From positions 25,986 to 89,985 of the forward strand of contig CAICTM010000217.1 in NCBI GenBank assembly GCA_903772945.1: a stretch of DNA of 64,000 bases, given 5' to 3'. The notes beneath the pieces were generated by a model that did no database searches, had not been told where the DNA came from, and worked only from the letters and a program-made list of their open reading frames with translations. Shown in pieces: positions 1 to 9,767 of this stretch. The DNA is from Seminavis robusta (lineage: Eukaryota > Bacillariophyta > Bacillariophyceae > Naviculales > Naviculaceae). Position 1 is the first letter of the stretch. Each line of letters begins with the position of its first letter. Position numbers and translations under genes: made by a program.

Positions 1-1042
1 CGACAATGGCCGTAAGTAGATATGCGGCAAAACAGTGTACCCACAATCGTGGGGATCCTCCCGATACATTGGCCATTGTGAATCTGAGAAAGTCGGTAAA
101 GAATAGTGATCCCACATATCCCTTGAGATCTTGTGCATTGGCGTGTCCTCCTCCGGTGAAATTGAGTGGCAATAGTACACTAAAAGAAAAGACTGACATT
201 TTGACAATGCACCGAAGTGCGAGTCTGTGGAATCGTAGAAAGATGAGAGCATCGTATCCAATGCGATGCACAATTTCGTCGTCCGAGAGAAAGAAGCAGA
301 CTTTGACCCACTTGAAGTATCCATCGACGGGTAGCGGCGGAGGCACCAATTTGGGGAGTCTGTGTCGTCTGGGACTGATAAAGAGTGGCGACGTCTTTTG
401 ATTGTGGTAGAAACACGAGAGGAAAATCAAAAAGAGACACGAGAGCAGCGAAAAGAGCATGAAAAGGGTCGCAAAGGACATGCTCGTTTCCTTGAAGGCA
501 TATACGTCCACCACGTAGTTCGGTAGAAATCCCAGGCGACGATGATGTTCATCCGAGTGTAGATTGTTGTTTGTGATCACGATCTCTTGGACATTTTTGT
601 TTTTCTCTTCTTCCACTTGGTTTTTGTCAAAATCAGGATCTCCGGGTCCCAACAAAAACACAATCACTGGTTCCACGGTCCGCAGAAATAGACGTTTGCG
701 AAAAGCCATAAAGTCAATCATCCACTGAGGAGCTTCTTGTTGTTTGGTTGGAGAAATTGTAGCAATACTAGTAGACATACTAGTAGAAATACTAGTAGAA
801 GCATTGTCCAGGCTGGAGGACCATTCCAAACCTCCACTGATACTACTAGTACCATTCCACACACCACTCAGTAAGTGTTCTTCTTCACTACTACTACTAG
901 TAGAGCTCGACTCCAAAGAGGAGACAGAGACGTTCCCGACAGCAGCGACATTCCCAATTAGTAGTAGAAGGATCCACAATGACATGCGCAGTGGACCCAA
1001 CTGCGTTGTAGTTGACCTTGACTTGGCGCAAGTCCGCTTCAT
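1..1042 (-). CDS. OSCA/TMEM63 (CSC1-like, DUF221) mechanosensitive/osmosensitive cation channel, N-terminal part, cut by window edge
   Basis: Reading the minus strand from the ATG at 1042 gives about 347 codons without a stop, running off the left edge. The frame has stops just upstream, so 1042 is the first Met; an inner Met about 19 codons later (MSLWILLLLIGN) would start with a clean signal-anchor. Then follow a Ser/Thr-rich extracytoplasmic stretch, a TM segment (FATLFMLFSLLSCLFLIF), a soluble part, and the family signature: LSDDEIVHRIGYDALIFLRF, a TM ending in LLPLNFTGG, a block with FTDFLRFTMANVSGGSPRLW, and the next TM starting at WVHCFAAYLL. This order (TM0, TM1, TM2) matches the start of OSCA/TMEM63 proteins, which form Ca-permeable stress-gated channels. 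The pore region lies outside the window. Family assignment is from memory of conserved motifs; no intron is needed. Confidence 0.8.
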   Translation of the reverse strand, partial: MKRTCAKSRSTTTQLGPLRMSLWILLLLIGNVAAVGNVSVSSLESSSTSSSSEEEHLLSGVWNGTSSISGGLEWSSSLDNASTSISTSMSTSIATISPTKQQEAPQWMIDFMAFRKRLFLRTVEPVIVFLLGPGDPDFDKNQVEEEKNKNVQEIVITNNNLHSDEHHRRLGFLPNYVVDVYAFKETSMSFATLFMLFSLLSCLFLIFLSCFYHNQKTSPLFISPRRHRLPKLVPPPLPVDGYFKWVKVCFFLSDDEIVHRIGYDALIFLRFHRLALRCIVKMSVFSFSVLLPLNFTGGGHANAQDLKGYVGSLFFTDFLRFTMANVSGGSPRLWVHCFAAYLLTAIV

Positions 1043-1784
1043 CCTGGCTGTCCTTCCTTGCTTCCGCTTGCTTCTGCTGTTTGGCCTCAGTTATAATGTT
1101 GTAGACTATCGAACAGTGGGAATGGTAAAGAGTGCGCACGCAACCAACGGAGTGGTCAATTGTGTCATGGTCGATCTGTTCTTTCCGACGAGAAGAGTGT
1201 GGAAGCAGGGCGATCCCTTCAGCATTGGCACCATCGAAACGTCTTTTTGAAATCCGGGTGGATTAGGGTTCAGGGCATGGAAATGCTATCTTCGTGACAA
1301 AGTCGTGATCACAAGCTGAAAGGTCCGTGGCAATGCGTTCGGTCCAACAACGCCTCGACCGCCACACACGCCCACAATTGTGGTCACCGAGAATTTGGAA
1401 GGAAAACGTCGTGCATGCATTTCACGATGGCAAGAACGACGCAATGGTATTGTCGCACGGGTGCTTGCTCAACGCCTCGATCCATGCATGGTCGTCGTGT
1501 TGTTCGAACAACGCTGTGAAAAAATATATGTTCGGACTAAAATGTCGAGGCGACGACGCCACTGTGCATGCTCACCTCTACTATGGATCTTGTTTGAATA
1601 ACAGTTGCCGCCGTGCCTTTCGTGCAGGCAGCCACAACACTACGAACTTGAACAAAGCTATGAAACCATGTAACGAACGCTGCCAGTCTACGGCCTTGCA
1701 CGGAGCAGGGCAAAACGTTGAAAGAAACGAGCGACATATCACCAAACTCAACTGGAGAAGCATCCAACAACGTTCCCAACCAAA
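1043..1784. other. Intergenic, divergent upstream region of the channel and GPCR genes
   Basis: I see no convincing gene here. Overlapping short ORFs exist on both strands, but none has domain-like sequence. The region lies between two divergently transcribed genes and presumably carries both promoters. The GPCR model lacks a signal peptide, so a small upstream exon could be hidden here. Confidence 0.5.
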
Positions 1785-4526
1785 ATGACGAATACTACGC
1801 GTACCGCTGCCGTCCAACGAGAAAGCAGAATACGCTACGCCAATGTCGACGACGACGAGGAGTATCAACAAGAGGCGGAAGACGGACCGCAAAACCAGAG
1901 GCAAGGGCATGTCATGGTCTTGTTACCACTCACAAGGCGCCAAGATGATGGAAGCAGAGAACTCCTCGAGTTTCGAGTACATGTACAAATAGCAGCCTTT
2001 CTCGCCAGCAAGCATTTGGAGACGCGGGATGGAAGTGTCCTGCCACAGCTACCACGGCAACTGGATCGATGTAATTTCTCCATGACAACCACACATCACG
2101 ACACTCAGTTCTCACCCGTGGAAGCAGCAAGAAGTGTACTCAAATCTGAGTCGTTGCAAGCCAATAGCAATCAAACAGCACCACGGCCACAACAGAGACC
2201 ATTCGCTATTTTGGGTGCGGGACGTTCCGCAGTGTCACAAAGCGTCAACCACCTCGGATATGCCATGGACATTCCTCAAATCAGCTCCTCCAGTACAGCA
2301 CAATCCCTCGATGAAGCACCCTTGTTTGCCAGAACCATTCCAACGGTTGGAGATGCTCATGCTAGTATCTACTATTTGTATTCACTGGGAGTTCGGCATG
2401 TAGGACTGCTATTTGTCTCGGATGAATGGGGGCGGTCCTTTGAACAAGATCTCAAGTTCTTTGCCTACCAGTATGACATCACTTTGACGACTGTTCCATA
2501 CAGCAAGCAAATCAACCCAAAGGACACCGCCGACGTGTACCAAAATACAATGGAACAGCTCAAGCAATCACAACTCAAATACTTTATTTCCATACTGGAT
2601 GCCTGGTCATGGAAACCTTTAGTAAGGAGCGCCTATCAGCATGGCCTCATGGGGAATCCCGACAATCTATGGATTTTCCCCTATGCTGTTGAATTGACCG
2701 GGGAGGACTTTTCCCTCGACAGATCTACAGAGATGGATATAGCATTGGCTCTACACGGGACAGGAGTGGTCAACTTAGGGGTAAAGCCATATCCGCCACT
2801 AGATCATGCCATGGCCAACTTTGCCAGTGATCTGGGTCTGCAGCAAGAGGTCTTGTCAAGACAAGCGGAACCAGGACTTCTGGAGAACTATACATTTGGG
2901 GAACAACCAGGGCGGTCTCTGTATCAATATCTTACATATGATGCCATGATTGCCCTCGGGATAGCTGCCTGTGAATCAACGGGGCTGTTTACAGGACAAG
3001 AGTTCTATCAGAACCTGCTGAAGGCGGACTTTCTCGGGGCCTCTGGTAGGGTCCAACTTGACAATGTGACAGGAACAAGACTAGGGGCCAACCTGGAGTA
3101 TCCCATTGTGAACCTTGTTTTGTCAGACTTCCTTGATAACAACACAACGTCAGCATCCTCGTCCAAAGTTCTGTTCTCCCAAAAAACTGTGGCCACTGTG
3201 GAAGTGTCACCAATAGTGGACAAAGCGGCTCCATTAAACAGCAGCATAAACCTTTTGCATCATCGACCATTTATCTATCATGACAACTCCACCGCACCAC
3301 CATGTCCCTTGCCACCACTCCAACAGAATCTCAATCTCATCCCACGTTGGGTAGTATGCTTTTGCTTGAGCCTCGGAGGGCTAGTCATGGTCATGTCGAT
3401 TCTCTTTGCCATGTGGGTGTGGAACAATCGGGATAAATTCTCAGTCAGATCATCACAGCCACCCTTTCTGGTGCAGCTTTGCCTTGGAACTTTGCTCATG
3501 GCTGTTACGATTGTTCCGATGGGTTGGCAAGAGGGTTTGCCTGGCTTGGATGCTGCTTGTATGTCACTTCCTTGGACGTTCTGCATTGGCTTTGCACTAG
3601 CCGTTTCAGCCCTATGGAGTAAAGCTTCCAGAATCTTGAAATTGATTGGATTGGGGAGGGAGCTTCGGAGAATAACAGTGAAGCCAAAAGATGTGATACG
3701 GCCTACCATGCTGCTTTTGGGGGTGAATATTGTCCTCTTGACTGCATGGACTTTGTCTCCCTTTCACATACGTTGGCATCGCATAATAGTGGAGGGCAGT
3801 GTGGATGCATTTGATAGATTCACAGATTCCTATGGCATGTGCCGGCCAGACCACGGCCAATCGTATTTGTATCTGGCGGTTCCACTTGCCTTGGTGAACC
3901 TCGGAGCACTTGCAATGGCAACAATTCAATCCTATCAAGCACGCCATGCTCCTTGGGAGCTGTCCGAAGCAGGCTACTTGCATGTTTCCCTGATCAGTCT
4001 AAGTGAAACAGTTCTTTTGGGTGGTAAGTTCCATTTTGTGTTGTCGCATCCTTACAGTAATGGTAATGTGGAATCACAAATGTTGACCAACCCATGTGCT
4101 GCTTTGCCACTTGTTAACGATCGTGCCTGGACAGTCCCCACTATTTTTGTAGTACTGGAGAATCCCACAGCTCTCTACTTGGTGGCATCCATAATCGTTT
4201 GCATTGGCTGTCTGGCCTTACTATTGCCAGTATTTATTCCAAAGTATCGGCAGCGTCATGCCCGTGTCCCCCCAGGAACAAGCCTGATGATGAATGCGGC
4301 AACATCAAATAGGCCATCCCATCATATCTCGGGGACCACCATTGAAAGTGCCGGCATCTTTCACAGGTTTGGTAGTTGCCGGCCGGAGGGTGGGCAACGA
4401 CGGCTGGTAAGAATTCTTGGTGACCGGTGCAAACAGAGATGTGCGTGCACTGGCGGTGGAAACAGTAAGGGGCAGGGATGGAACGATGAGATGGCAGTTT
4501 CAAAGATTGGGGAATCTTCTTGCTAG
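1785..4526 (+). CDS. Class C (GABA-B-like) G protein-coupled receptor with extracellular ligand-binding domain
   Basis: One long frame from ATG 1785. Removing a 111-bp in-frame GT-AG intron (4024-4134, GTAAGT...ACAG) leaves about 876 residues. Residues about 40-470 resemble a periplasmic-binding/ANF receptor fold (AILGAGRSAVSQSV, IPQISSSST, HVGLLFVSDEWG), the ligand-binding part of class C receptors. Residues about 515-790 hold seven hydrophobic segments of the 7TM_3 type, beginning VVCFCLSLGGLVMVMSILFA. Splicing joins TM6 to TM7 smoothly: SETVLLG then VPTIFVVLENPTAL. A charged, Ser/Gly-rich tail follows. No signal peptide is visible at the chosen start, so an upstream exon may be missing or the N-terminus may be handled otherwise. 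Ligand unknown; expected at the plasma membrane. Confidence 0.85.
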   Translation: MTNTTRTAAVQRESRIRYANVDDDEEYQQEAEDGPQNQRQGHVMVLLPLTRRQDDGSRELLEFRVHVQIAAFLASKHLETRDGSVLPQLPRQLDRCNFSMTTTHHDTQFSPVEAARSVLKSESLQANSNQTAPRPQQRPFAILGAGRSAVSQSVNHLGYAMDIPQISSSSTAQSLDEAPLFARTIPTVGDAHASIYYLYSLGVRHVGLLFVSDEWGRSFEQDLKFFAYQYDITLTTVPYSKQINPKDTADVYQNTMEQLKQSQLKYFISILDAWSWKPLVRSAYQHGLMGNPDNLWIFPYAVELTGEDFSLDRSTEMDIALALHGTGVVNLGVKPYPPLDHAMANFASDLGLQQEVLSRQAEPGLLENYTFGEQPGRSLYQYLTYDAMIALGIAACESTGLFTGQEFYQNLLKADFLGASGRVQLDNVTGTRLGANLEYPIVNLVLSDFLDNNTTSASSSKVLFSQKTVATVEVSPIVDKAAPLNSSINLLHHRPFIYHDNSTAPPCPLPPLQQNLNLIPRWVVCFCLSLGGLVMVMSILFAMWVWNNRDKFSVRSSQPPFLVQLCLGTLLMAVTIVPMGWQEGLPGLDAACMSLPWTFCIGFALAVSALWSKASRILKLIGLGRELRRITVKPKDVIRPTMLLLGVNIVLLTAWTLSPFHIRWHRIIVEGSVDAFDRFTDSYGMCRPDHGQSYLYLAVPLALVNLGALAMATIQSYQARHAPWELSEAGYLHVSLISLSETVLLGGKFHFVLSHPYSNGNVESQMLTNPCAALPLVNDRAWTVPTIFVVLENPTALYLVASIIVCIGCLALLLPVFIPKYRQRHARVPPGTSLMMNAATSNRPSHHISGTTIESAGIFHRFGSCRPEGGQRRLVRILGDRCKQRCACTGGGNSKGQGWNDEMAVSKIGESSC

Positions 4527-4984
4527 GTCCTGAAAAAACAATCCGATGCACAAGTATTTGATTCTTGCAAGCTAGCCATCCAAATATTCCGCTGATGCCT
4601 TGATCATATGTGGCAATCTGACCATGGTGACGCTGCTGGAACCGACCTTCCAAAGTTGACAATCTGGCCTTGGCCTTGGTCGGGGCGGCTCTTTTTCTCC
4701 TCATGCAGCCGCAACGACAGAGCCAATGAGTGAACGATTGTCAATGACAGCCACGGAAACGGCGTTGTATACATGGCTGTTTCGCGGCGGGTTGATGGAC
4801 AGAATGGGCCACGCATGCATCGACAGAGCAGTCCTCGGGGCAACGTAGCTACTTTTGTGGGGGGCATGATCCAGCAACTGGCTGATTGGTTTCACCGTTC
4901 GAACTATACAGACTACTTCACGTATCGATCGTACAGTACAGTACGGTACAAGCTAGTGTTTTAAAATGCATACATTGTTTCATT
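4527..4984. other. Intergenic between convergent GPCR and FUSC-like genes
   Basis: No gene is supported. It contains the two 3' ends, and short ORFs overlap on both strands without recognisable sequence. Confidence 0.5.
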
Positions 4985-6820
4985 TCATTCTTGTTGCCAC
5001 TCCTCACATTGCTGTTTCCATGACTGATAGAGTCGAATGGACCGCAGCGCCAAATGTTCGACGAGCTGTAGGAACAAGAGGGCACAGACGCGACTCCCGT
5101 GCACATGTTTGGGTGCCACCCGTCCTCCCATGTCGTTCATACTGACATCTTGTTCTTCATCATTGTCGTCATCATCCTGCGATGATATCATCATCATGGT
5201 GGTCAAATCCAAATTGGATCGTCCAATCATTCCCTTGTCCAACTGTCCTCCGTAATCTTCGGCTGGCATTTCTCTGGGCGAATGGGCAACGACGGATGCC
5301 AATTCGAGAATGTGCTTTCGAACCTTGACGAGTTCGGCCTTGAGTTCGGTAAAGGCGGCTTCATTTTTTACATTGTCGTTGTCGTTATCGTGGTGATGTG
5401 TCGTCGTGGTTGTCAACATGATTCTTATCAAGGTTCCAATGCGCGCGAGTTGATTAATGTGTGTGGCACTAAAGTTGTGTTTTGGATCGTTTCGTACAAT
5501 GCCATCGAGTAGTACGACAGTGTTTTGAATGCGTAGGGCTCTTGCGAGAATATTGTTGACATGGGTCCGATAGTGTTGCAATTCGAGGCTGCTGCTATTG
5601 TTATTGGAGGATGAGGAAGAGGAAGAAGACGAAAAGAATCGAAAGGGATCATATGTCAAGTTGTTGAGTTGTGTCTTGATGATTCGAAACTGGTTGATTG
5701 CAGATTCGTATTTGGCAAGTGCAACTTCGGCGTGATTTTCGTTGTTGTTTGCCGTGTTTGCCGTGTTGTTGTTGGTGTGGTCCTGTTGTTTCCAGAGTCG
5801 TGACTTATCGGAGAGTCGTTCTCGAATGGATTTCTGTAGATTGTGCGGATGATTTTGGACTCGACTAACATGAGGGGGTGATCCCACATAGGCAGTTTCC
5901 GAGAATGAATCGGCAGCATAGTGCAGTACGGCTTCGGCAGCTTCTCCCGCCCACTGAAGTTGCAATTTGATTTTGTGTTGAATGATGGTCTTTGTGGATC
6001 TTGGAAATATGGACACTGACAACCCCGCTCCAATGAAGCAGCCCACAATGACATTGGTGACTCTCCAGCGTGCCTTGCGCCATTTGGGTTCGGATTCCGA
6101 GTAGAATGGCAAAATGCTAATGTAGAAGGTCAACAGACTGAGGATGCAGGCGTAGTTGTACTTGGCGATAATTTTGGGGCCTCCCTTCTTGCCTTTGACT
6201 TGGAACTGCAGGGCTCCCCAACAAATCACAAACGTGTAGATGGAGATGCAAGCTATCAAAAAGGCAGATTGACCCACTGGGTTGGAATTATCCCTTGAAT
6301 TCAGGTGCTGTTGAGAAGAGGTATCTTGCTGTTCATCCTCATACAGAATTTGATCGGTATCGTGTGTCTTGTAGAGTATGAGCAAGGACAGGAATCCGCA
6401 GGAAATACCCGAGAAAGCGCCAATGATGGTTCCATAAAGACGTTGCAGACTCTTTTCCACCACCGAAGCCGCATCCAAACTGGTAGGAAACCAACACACA
6501 AACAGTACCGTCACTACCACCCAAAATGCTTGCGGCATGAATTCGTCTCCTGGCGAACGCAGCAAGATGAAAAAGGATGCGATTGTGATGCAAAGCGTCA
6601 TTCGAACGCCAAAGTACACTGCGTCACGGTCGATCCAATCCAGATCCATAATGTCAACCTTCTCCTTGTGCTTGTCATCTTGATCTTCATGGCTCTTATT
6701 GCCACTGCCATTGCCATTCAAGGGTTCTGTTCTAAGTGCTGCAGGTGGCAGCAGTGGAATGGTTTCACTCAAGTTATTGTGATGGGCGGCCATAACAGCA
6801 TTGGCGTCGGAATGGACCAT
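4985..6820 (-). CDS. FUSC/ALMT-like integral membrane protein (aromatic-acid exporter / malate channel superfamily)
   Basis: A single exon of 611 residues from ATG 6820. After a hydrophilic N-terminus come about six TM segments in the first 280 residues, including VRMTLCITIASFFILL, AFWVVVTVLFVCWF, LYGTIIGAFSGISCGFLSLL, AFLIACISIYTFVICWGALQ, YACILSLLTFYISILPFY and VIVGCFIGAGLSVSIFP. This layout, a compact membrane half followed by a long helical cytosolic half, fits fusaric-acid-resistance-like (FUSC) and aluminium-activated malate transporter (ALMT) proteins. The C-terminal half has a poly-Ser/Asn tract and a His/Asp-rich tract, both expansion-prone. Transport of organic anions is inferred from the family only; the substrate is unknown. 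Confidence 0.75.
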   Translation of the reverse strand: MVHSDANAVMAAHHNNLSETIPLLPPAALRTEPLNGNGSGNKSHEDQDDKHKEKVDIMDLDWIDRDAVYFGVRMTLCITIASFFILLRSPGDEFMPQAFWVVVTVLFVCWFPTSLDAASVVEKSLQRLYGTIIGAFSGISCGFLSLLILYKTHDTDQILYEDEQQDTSSQQHLNSRDNSNPVGQSAFLIACISIYTFVICWGALQFQVKGKKGGPKIIAKYNYACILSLLTFYISILPFYSESEPKWRKARWRVTNVIVGCFIGAGLSVSIFPRSTKTIIQHKIKLQLQWAGEAAEAVLHYAADSFSETAYVGSPPHVSRVQNHPHNLQKSIRERLSDKSRLWKQQDHTNNNTANTANNNENHAEVALAKYESAINQFRIIKTQLNNLTYDPFRFFSSSSSSSSSNNNSSSLELQHYRTHVNNILARALRIQNTVVLLDGIVRNDPKHNFSATHINQLARIGTLIRIMLTTTTTHHHDNDNDNVKNEAAFTELKAELVKVRKHILELASVVAHSPREMPAEDYGGQLDKGMIGRSNLDLTTMMMISSQDDDDNDEEQDVSMNDMGGRVAPKHVHGSRVCALLFLQLVEHLALRSIRLYQSWKQQCEEWQQE

Positions 6821-8299
6821 CTTCCCTGATCTCTTGGGTATTTAGTATCTCCGCTGCCGTCAAGAAATGAGAAGTCGAGCTTGGTCTTTGTTGTGTGTCA
6901 CCCAGGCACAAAGGACGCTGCTTGTCGTCACATCCTCACCGACCACGTTATTGAGAAAGATCCAATCGAATCGACTGTCACTCAGTCGAGTCGAGTCAGA
7001 TTCGAATCACAATCGATTGATCGGAGTTGCGGGAATACCTGTTTTACCTGTTCATCAGGCAGTTCCAACTGTTTTCTTTTGGAAGAATGACTGAAAAGAG
7101 AAGAATGACACAATCTGGAAGGATGACACAATCTGGAAGAAAGACACAATCTGGAAGGCTCTACGTAAAAACACGTAGCAATTAGTACCAGGAAAAGTAA
7201 TCTGGAAGAATGACACAATATGGAAGAATGACACAAAATAGAAGCATGACTCAAAGTGGAAGATTAACACAATTTGCTGGTGACCCTCAAAAAGGAACTG
7301 CTCCAAGAGCGGTTCCCCGCAACTCCATCGATGATCGTTGAACTTCGCGGCGCCTCAGTGACAACGCAGCGAAGACACAAAGACGACAAAATGACAACAC
7401 GACGACCAACCTCAATCCTTGCCCTTTGCTTGTCTGTGTGGATTGAATGGTATGTACAGTATACAAAAGTTGGACGCAAGAAGGGATTACGCAAGTGAGA
7501 CGTGCACGTTGATGCAGCTATCCCGCATGTCCCTACAATCCAAGCAAAGCAAACGTACTGAGGCCTTGATCCAGGAAATTTAGCATAGCCAACGGGACAT
7601 ACAGGAAACACCAAAGAAAGCACAAGGTATCAACACTAGCTAGCTATAGTCTACATGGGATAAACAACGCACTGGTTTAGTGACTAATATTCTAAAGAGA
7701 AGCTGATTGGGTGTTTGTGAGTTCTGGTTCCACCCGCCATAGCAAGGCAAGTGGCTGTTGCTGTGCATCCAGGTCACTGCAGCAATATTTTCAGACAGTA
7801 CTTTCACATCTGTTGGATAAGGAGGTCAAGGTGGAGTAGAGCAGTAGTCTCCTCCGCCATCTTCAAACTTGTTGATGTTCTTTGGTTGCTACCGTACCTC
7901 TACGAGTATCTAGCTACGCTCCAACATCACTTTCAATACTCTAGTAGACCCCGTTTGGTTCTCTAAACCCCTCGTATTGTTGCACGAACTGGCCAAATAT
8001 GTGGTAGCCAATGCTGGGACTGCGTCGAGTCACTCAGTCTTCGGTCCACGGTGACAGGACTCCACTCAACTACACACCGACCGTGGTCTCCATTGTTCCA
8101 AGGAGAGGATGTCCTTTCAAGTTCGCTATTCATTTCTGCAGCTCCCTCGCTGATCTCACCAGTCTGGCTAGCCAGCTTGGCTGTTATGCTTAGCTTTACT
8201 CTATGTCTATACTCCTTTCGTCGAGCCCTCCTCGTCATCTATCTCTACCACAGACGCTGTTCCAAAGGCATCATCTACCCTTCATCTTAGTTAGGGCCG
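6821..8299. other. Intergenic region with an 18-bp minisatellite
   Basis: Nothing in this 1.5-kb stretch reads as a credible gene. It holds the upstream region of the FUSC-like gene, the minisatellite at about 7083-7275, and sequence downstream of the secreted-protein gene. The 91-residue minus ORF at 7963-8238 has biased but unrecognisable sequence and is not called. Confidence 0.5.
7083..7275. repeat. Degenerate 18-bp tandem repeat (minisatellite)
   Basis: The unit is close to ATGACACAATCTGGAAGR. Three good units lie in a row at about 7104-7160. After an interruption, four more diverged ones run to about 7275 with changes such as ATATGGAAG and AAATAGAAG. The period is a multiple of three, so both strands stay open as short repetitive ORFs, which explains the spurious Ser/Cys/His-rich reading frames here. 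Confidence 0.8.
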
Positions 8300-9055
8300 C
8301 TACTCACCATCGACCAAGATGCGAATATCTCCATTGACGGGATCGTTCGAGTTGATGCTAGCACTCGAATAGGGAGTGGTCTCCGCATTGCCCGTGATAC
8401 GTCCAGGAACCGCCCAGTATCCACCCAATAGTTCGCCCGTCGGTCCATCAAAGAGAATAATGTGGGCACACTCGTGATCCGCTCCCGCAATACCACCACT
8501 CCCATGGAGCGTGTAGGAAACTGGCGTATCGGGACGACTCAAGAGAATCTCACTTCCCACCTTGGCGACGACGTAGCGATTGCCCGAGTCGTTGTGGATT
8601 TCACGGCTCACGTCGGCGCGATCGCATTCGTCCAAACTGTGACAGGGACCGCAATCGGAAATGTCTCCATATTCTTTACTGTCATTGGCATTGGCGGCAT
8701 CGAGACCTGCCTGGAACATTGGATCCGTAGTACCACCTGGAGGATTGGGAACCACGCCCTGTCGCGCTAGCTGCTGTGATTCTCCTTCATTGCCCGCTGC
8801 GAAGGCAATCGGGGTCTTTTGTTCCATGCCAGCTGGCTCCACCTCATCGTCGACGCCATTAAAGAATCGGGCCAGAGCGGTTTTCCAGCCAAGCTGCCTA
8901 TGGCCCGTGCTGCCAGCACGAAGGCCCCCCAGAGGTGCATTCTCGTGAACGGCGTGGGCGAGTTTGTTCAGCTGTGTTGTCCCGTCGGTACCGGTGGCAT
9001 GTGAGGTAGATGCCATGACGAGGGCGAGCAAAGGTGCGGTGATTTGGATCTTCAT
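8300..9055 (-). CDS. Small secreted protein of unknown function
   Basis: 251 residues from ATG 9055, with a clear signal peptide (MKIQITAPLLALVMASTSHA, cleavage after the Ala). The mature part has a low-complexity N-terminal half, then a Cys cluster (CGPCHSLDEC) and a beta-rich region ending NGDIRILVDGE. I do not recognise the domain. The stop follows a perfect splice-donor-like GTGAGT (codons GAT GGT GAG TAG), so the true protein might continue in a further exon between 7963 and 8290; I could not find an acceptor that restores obvious homology. Divergent from the protease gene at 9768. Secretion or endomembrane location is inferred from the signal peptide. Confidence 0.6.
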   Translation of the reverse strand: MKIQITAPLLALVMASTSHATGTDGTTQLNKLAHAVHENAPLGGLRAGSTGHRQLGWKTALARFFNGVDDEVEPAGMEQKTPIAFAAGNEGESQQLARQGVVPNPPGGTTDPMFQAGLDAANANDSKEYGDISDCGPCHSLDECDRADVSREIHNDSGNRYVVAKVGSEILLSRPDTPVSYTLHGSGGIAGADHECAHIILFDGPTGELLGGYWAVPGRITGNAETTPYSSASINSNDPVNGDIRILVDGE

Positions 9056-9767
9056 GTTGGCCTTTTTGGTTTGCTTAACTACTAGTAATGGATTTACTTA
9101 TGTTTGAAAGTTTCTTTGTAGGAGTGGATGGTGCTGGCGAGAGAGGTGCGGTGATTGTGCGTAGTTGTTTGGTGGCTTGTATTTGTTGTTTGGTTTTGTG
9201 TGTGTTGCTGTTTGGTTTTGTGAGCTTGGGATCGATGAAGCCGAAACATCCTCCGTCCTCCCTGACTTGCAAACTTCACCACCCTCAGTTCAGTTTTAAC
9301 TTGACTGCATATATCATATATCGGAACATGCCAATCGACGTATCGGCGAACTTAACTCCATCATCAACGTTGTTTACCGGTATCCTGCTTGCATCAATTG
9401 CATGGTGCTCAGATCCGTGGTTGTCTCTCTTGTGGATGTTCCGATCGTGGGGCTTGACCGAGGAAGCTGCCTTTTCAACGGTCAAATCTGTAACGGTAGG
9501 TGGATAACCTTTACTGGTATTTCCAGCGCTTCATTTTAGAGATACAAATTCCCTTATCTGGTGATACATGGCTTGGTTTAGCTGAGGAGTGAAAAGATCC
9601 AACGCATGCCTAGTTCGTGGCAAACCAGTACCAGAGCTACGTGTGGCATACAGCGGTGTCTGTTTCCCGACACGATTGAATTCACTCCGTTTTACTCCGT
9701 TTTTCCTTTTTGTGGGATCATCATTTTCCCACTTTGATCGGTGTCAGAAGAAAAATAATAGTTGACC
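9056..9767. other. Intergenic, shared upstream region of secreted-protein and protease genes
   Basis: No gene is supported in this 0.7-kb divergent intergenic region. It includes TG-rich stretches (about 9160-9230) that keep minus-strand Thr/Gln-rich frames open. Confidence 0.5.

Noticed and set aside
1327-1788. Plus ORF of 153 residues upstream of the GPCR as a separate gene or signal exon
   Set aside because: Basic, Cys/His/Asn-rich with no hydrophobic start; no splice pair joins it sensibly to 1785.
1581-1910. Minus ORF beginning with a signal-peptide-like sequence (MPLPLVLRSVFRLLLILLVV)
   Set aside because: It is antisense to the acidic N-terminus of the GPCR gene; Asp/Glu-rich codons read backwards give Val/Leu/Ile. 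No domain follows.
6305-6829. Plus ORF of 174 residues
   Set aside because: Shadow of the FUSC-like gene on the opposite strand.
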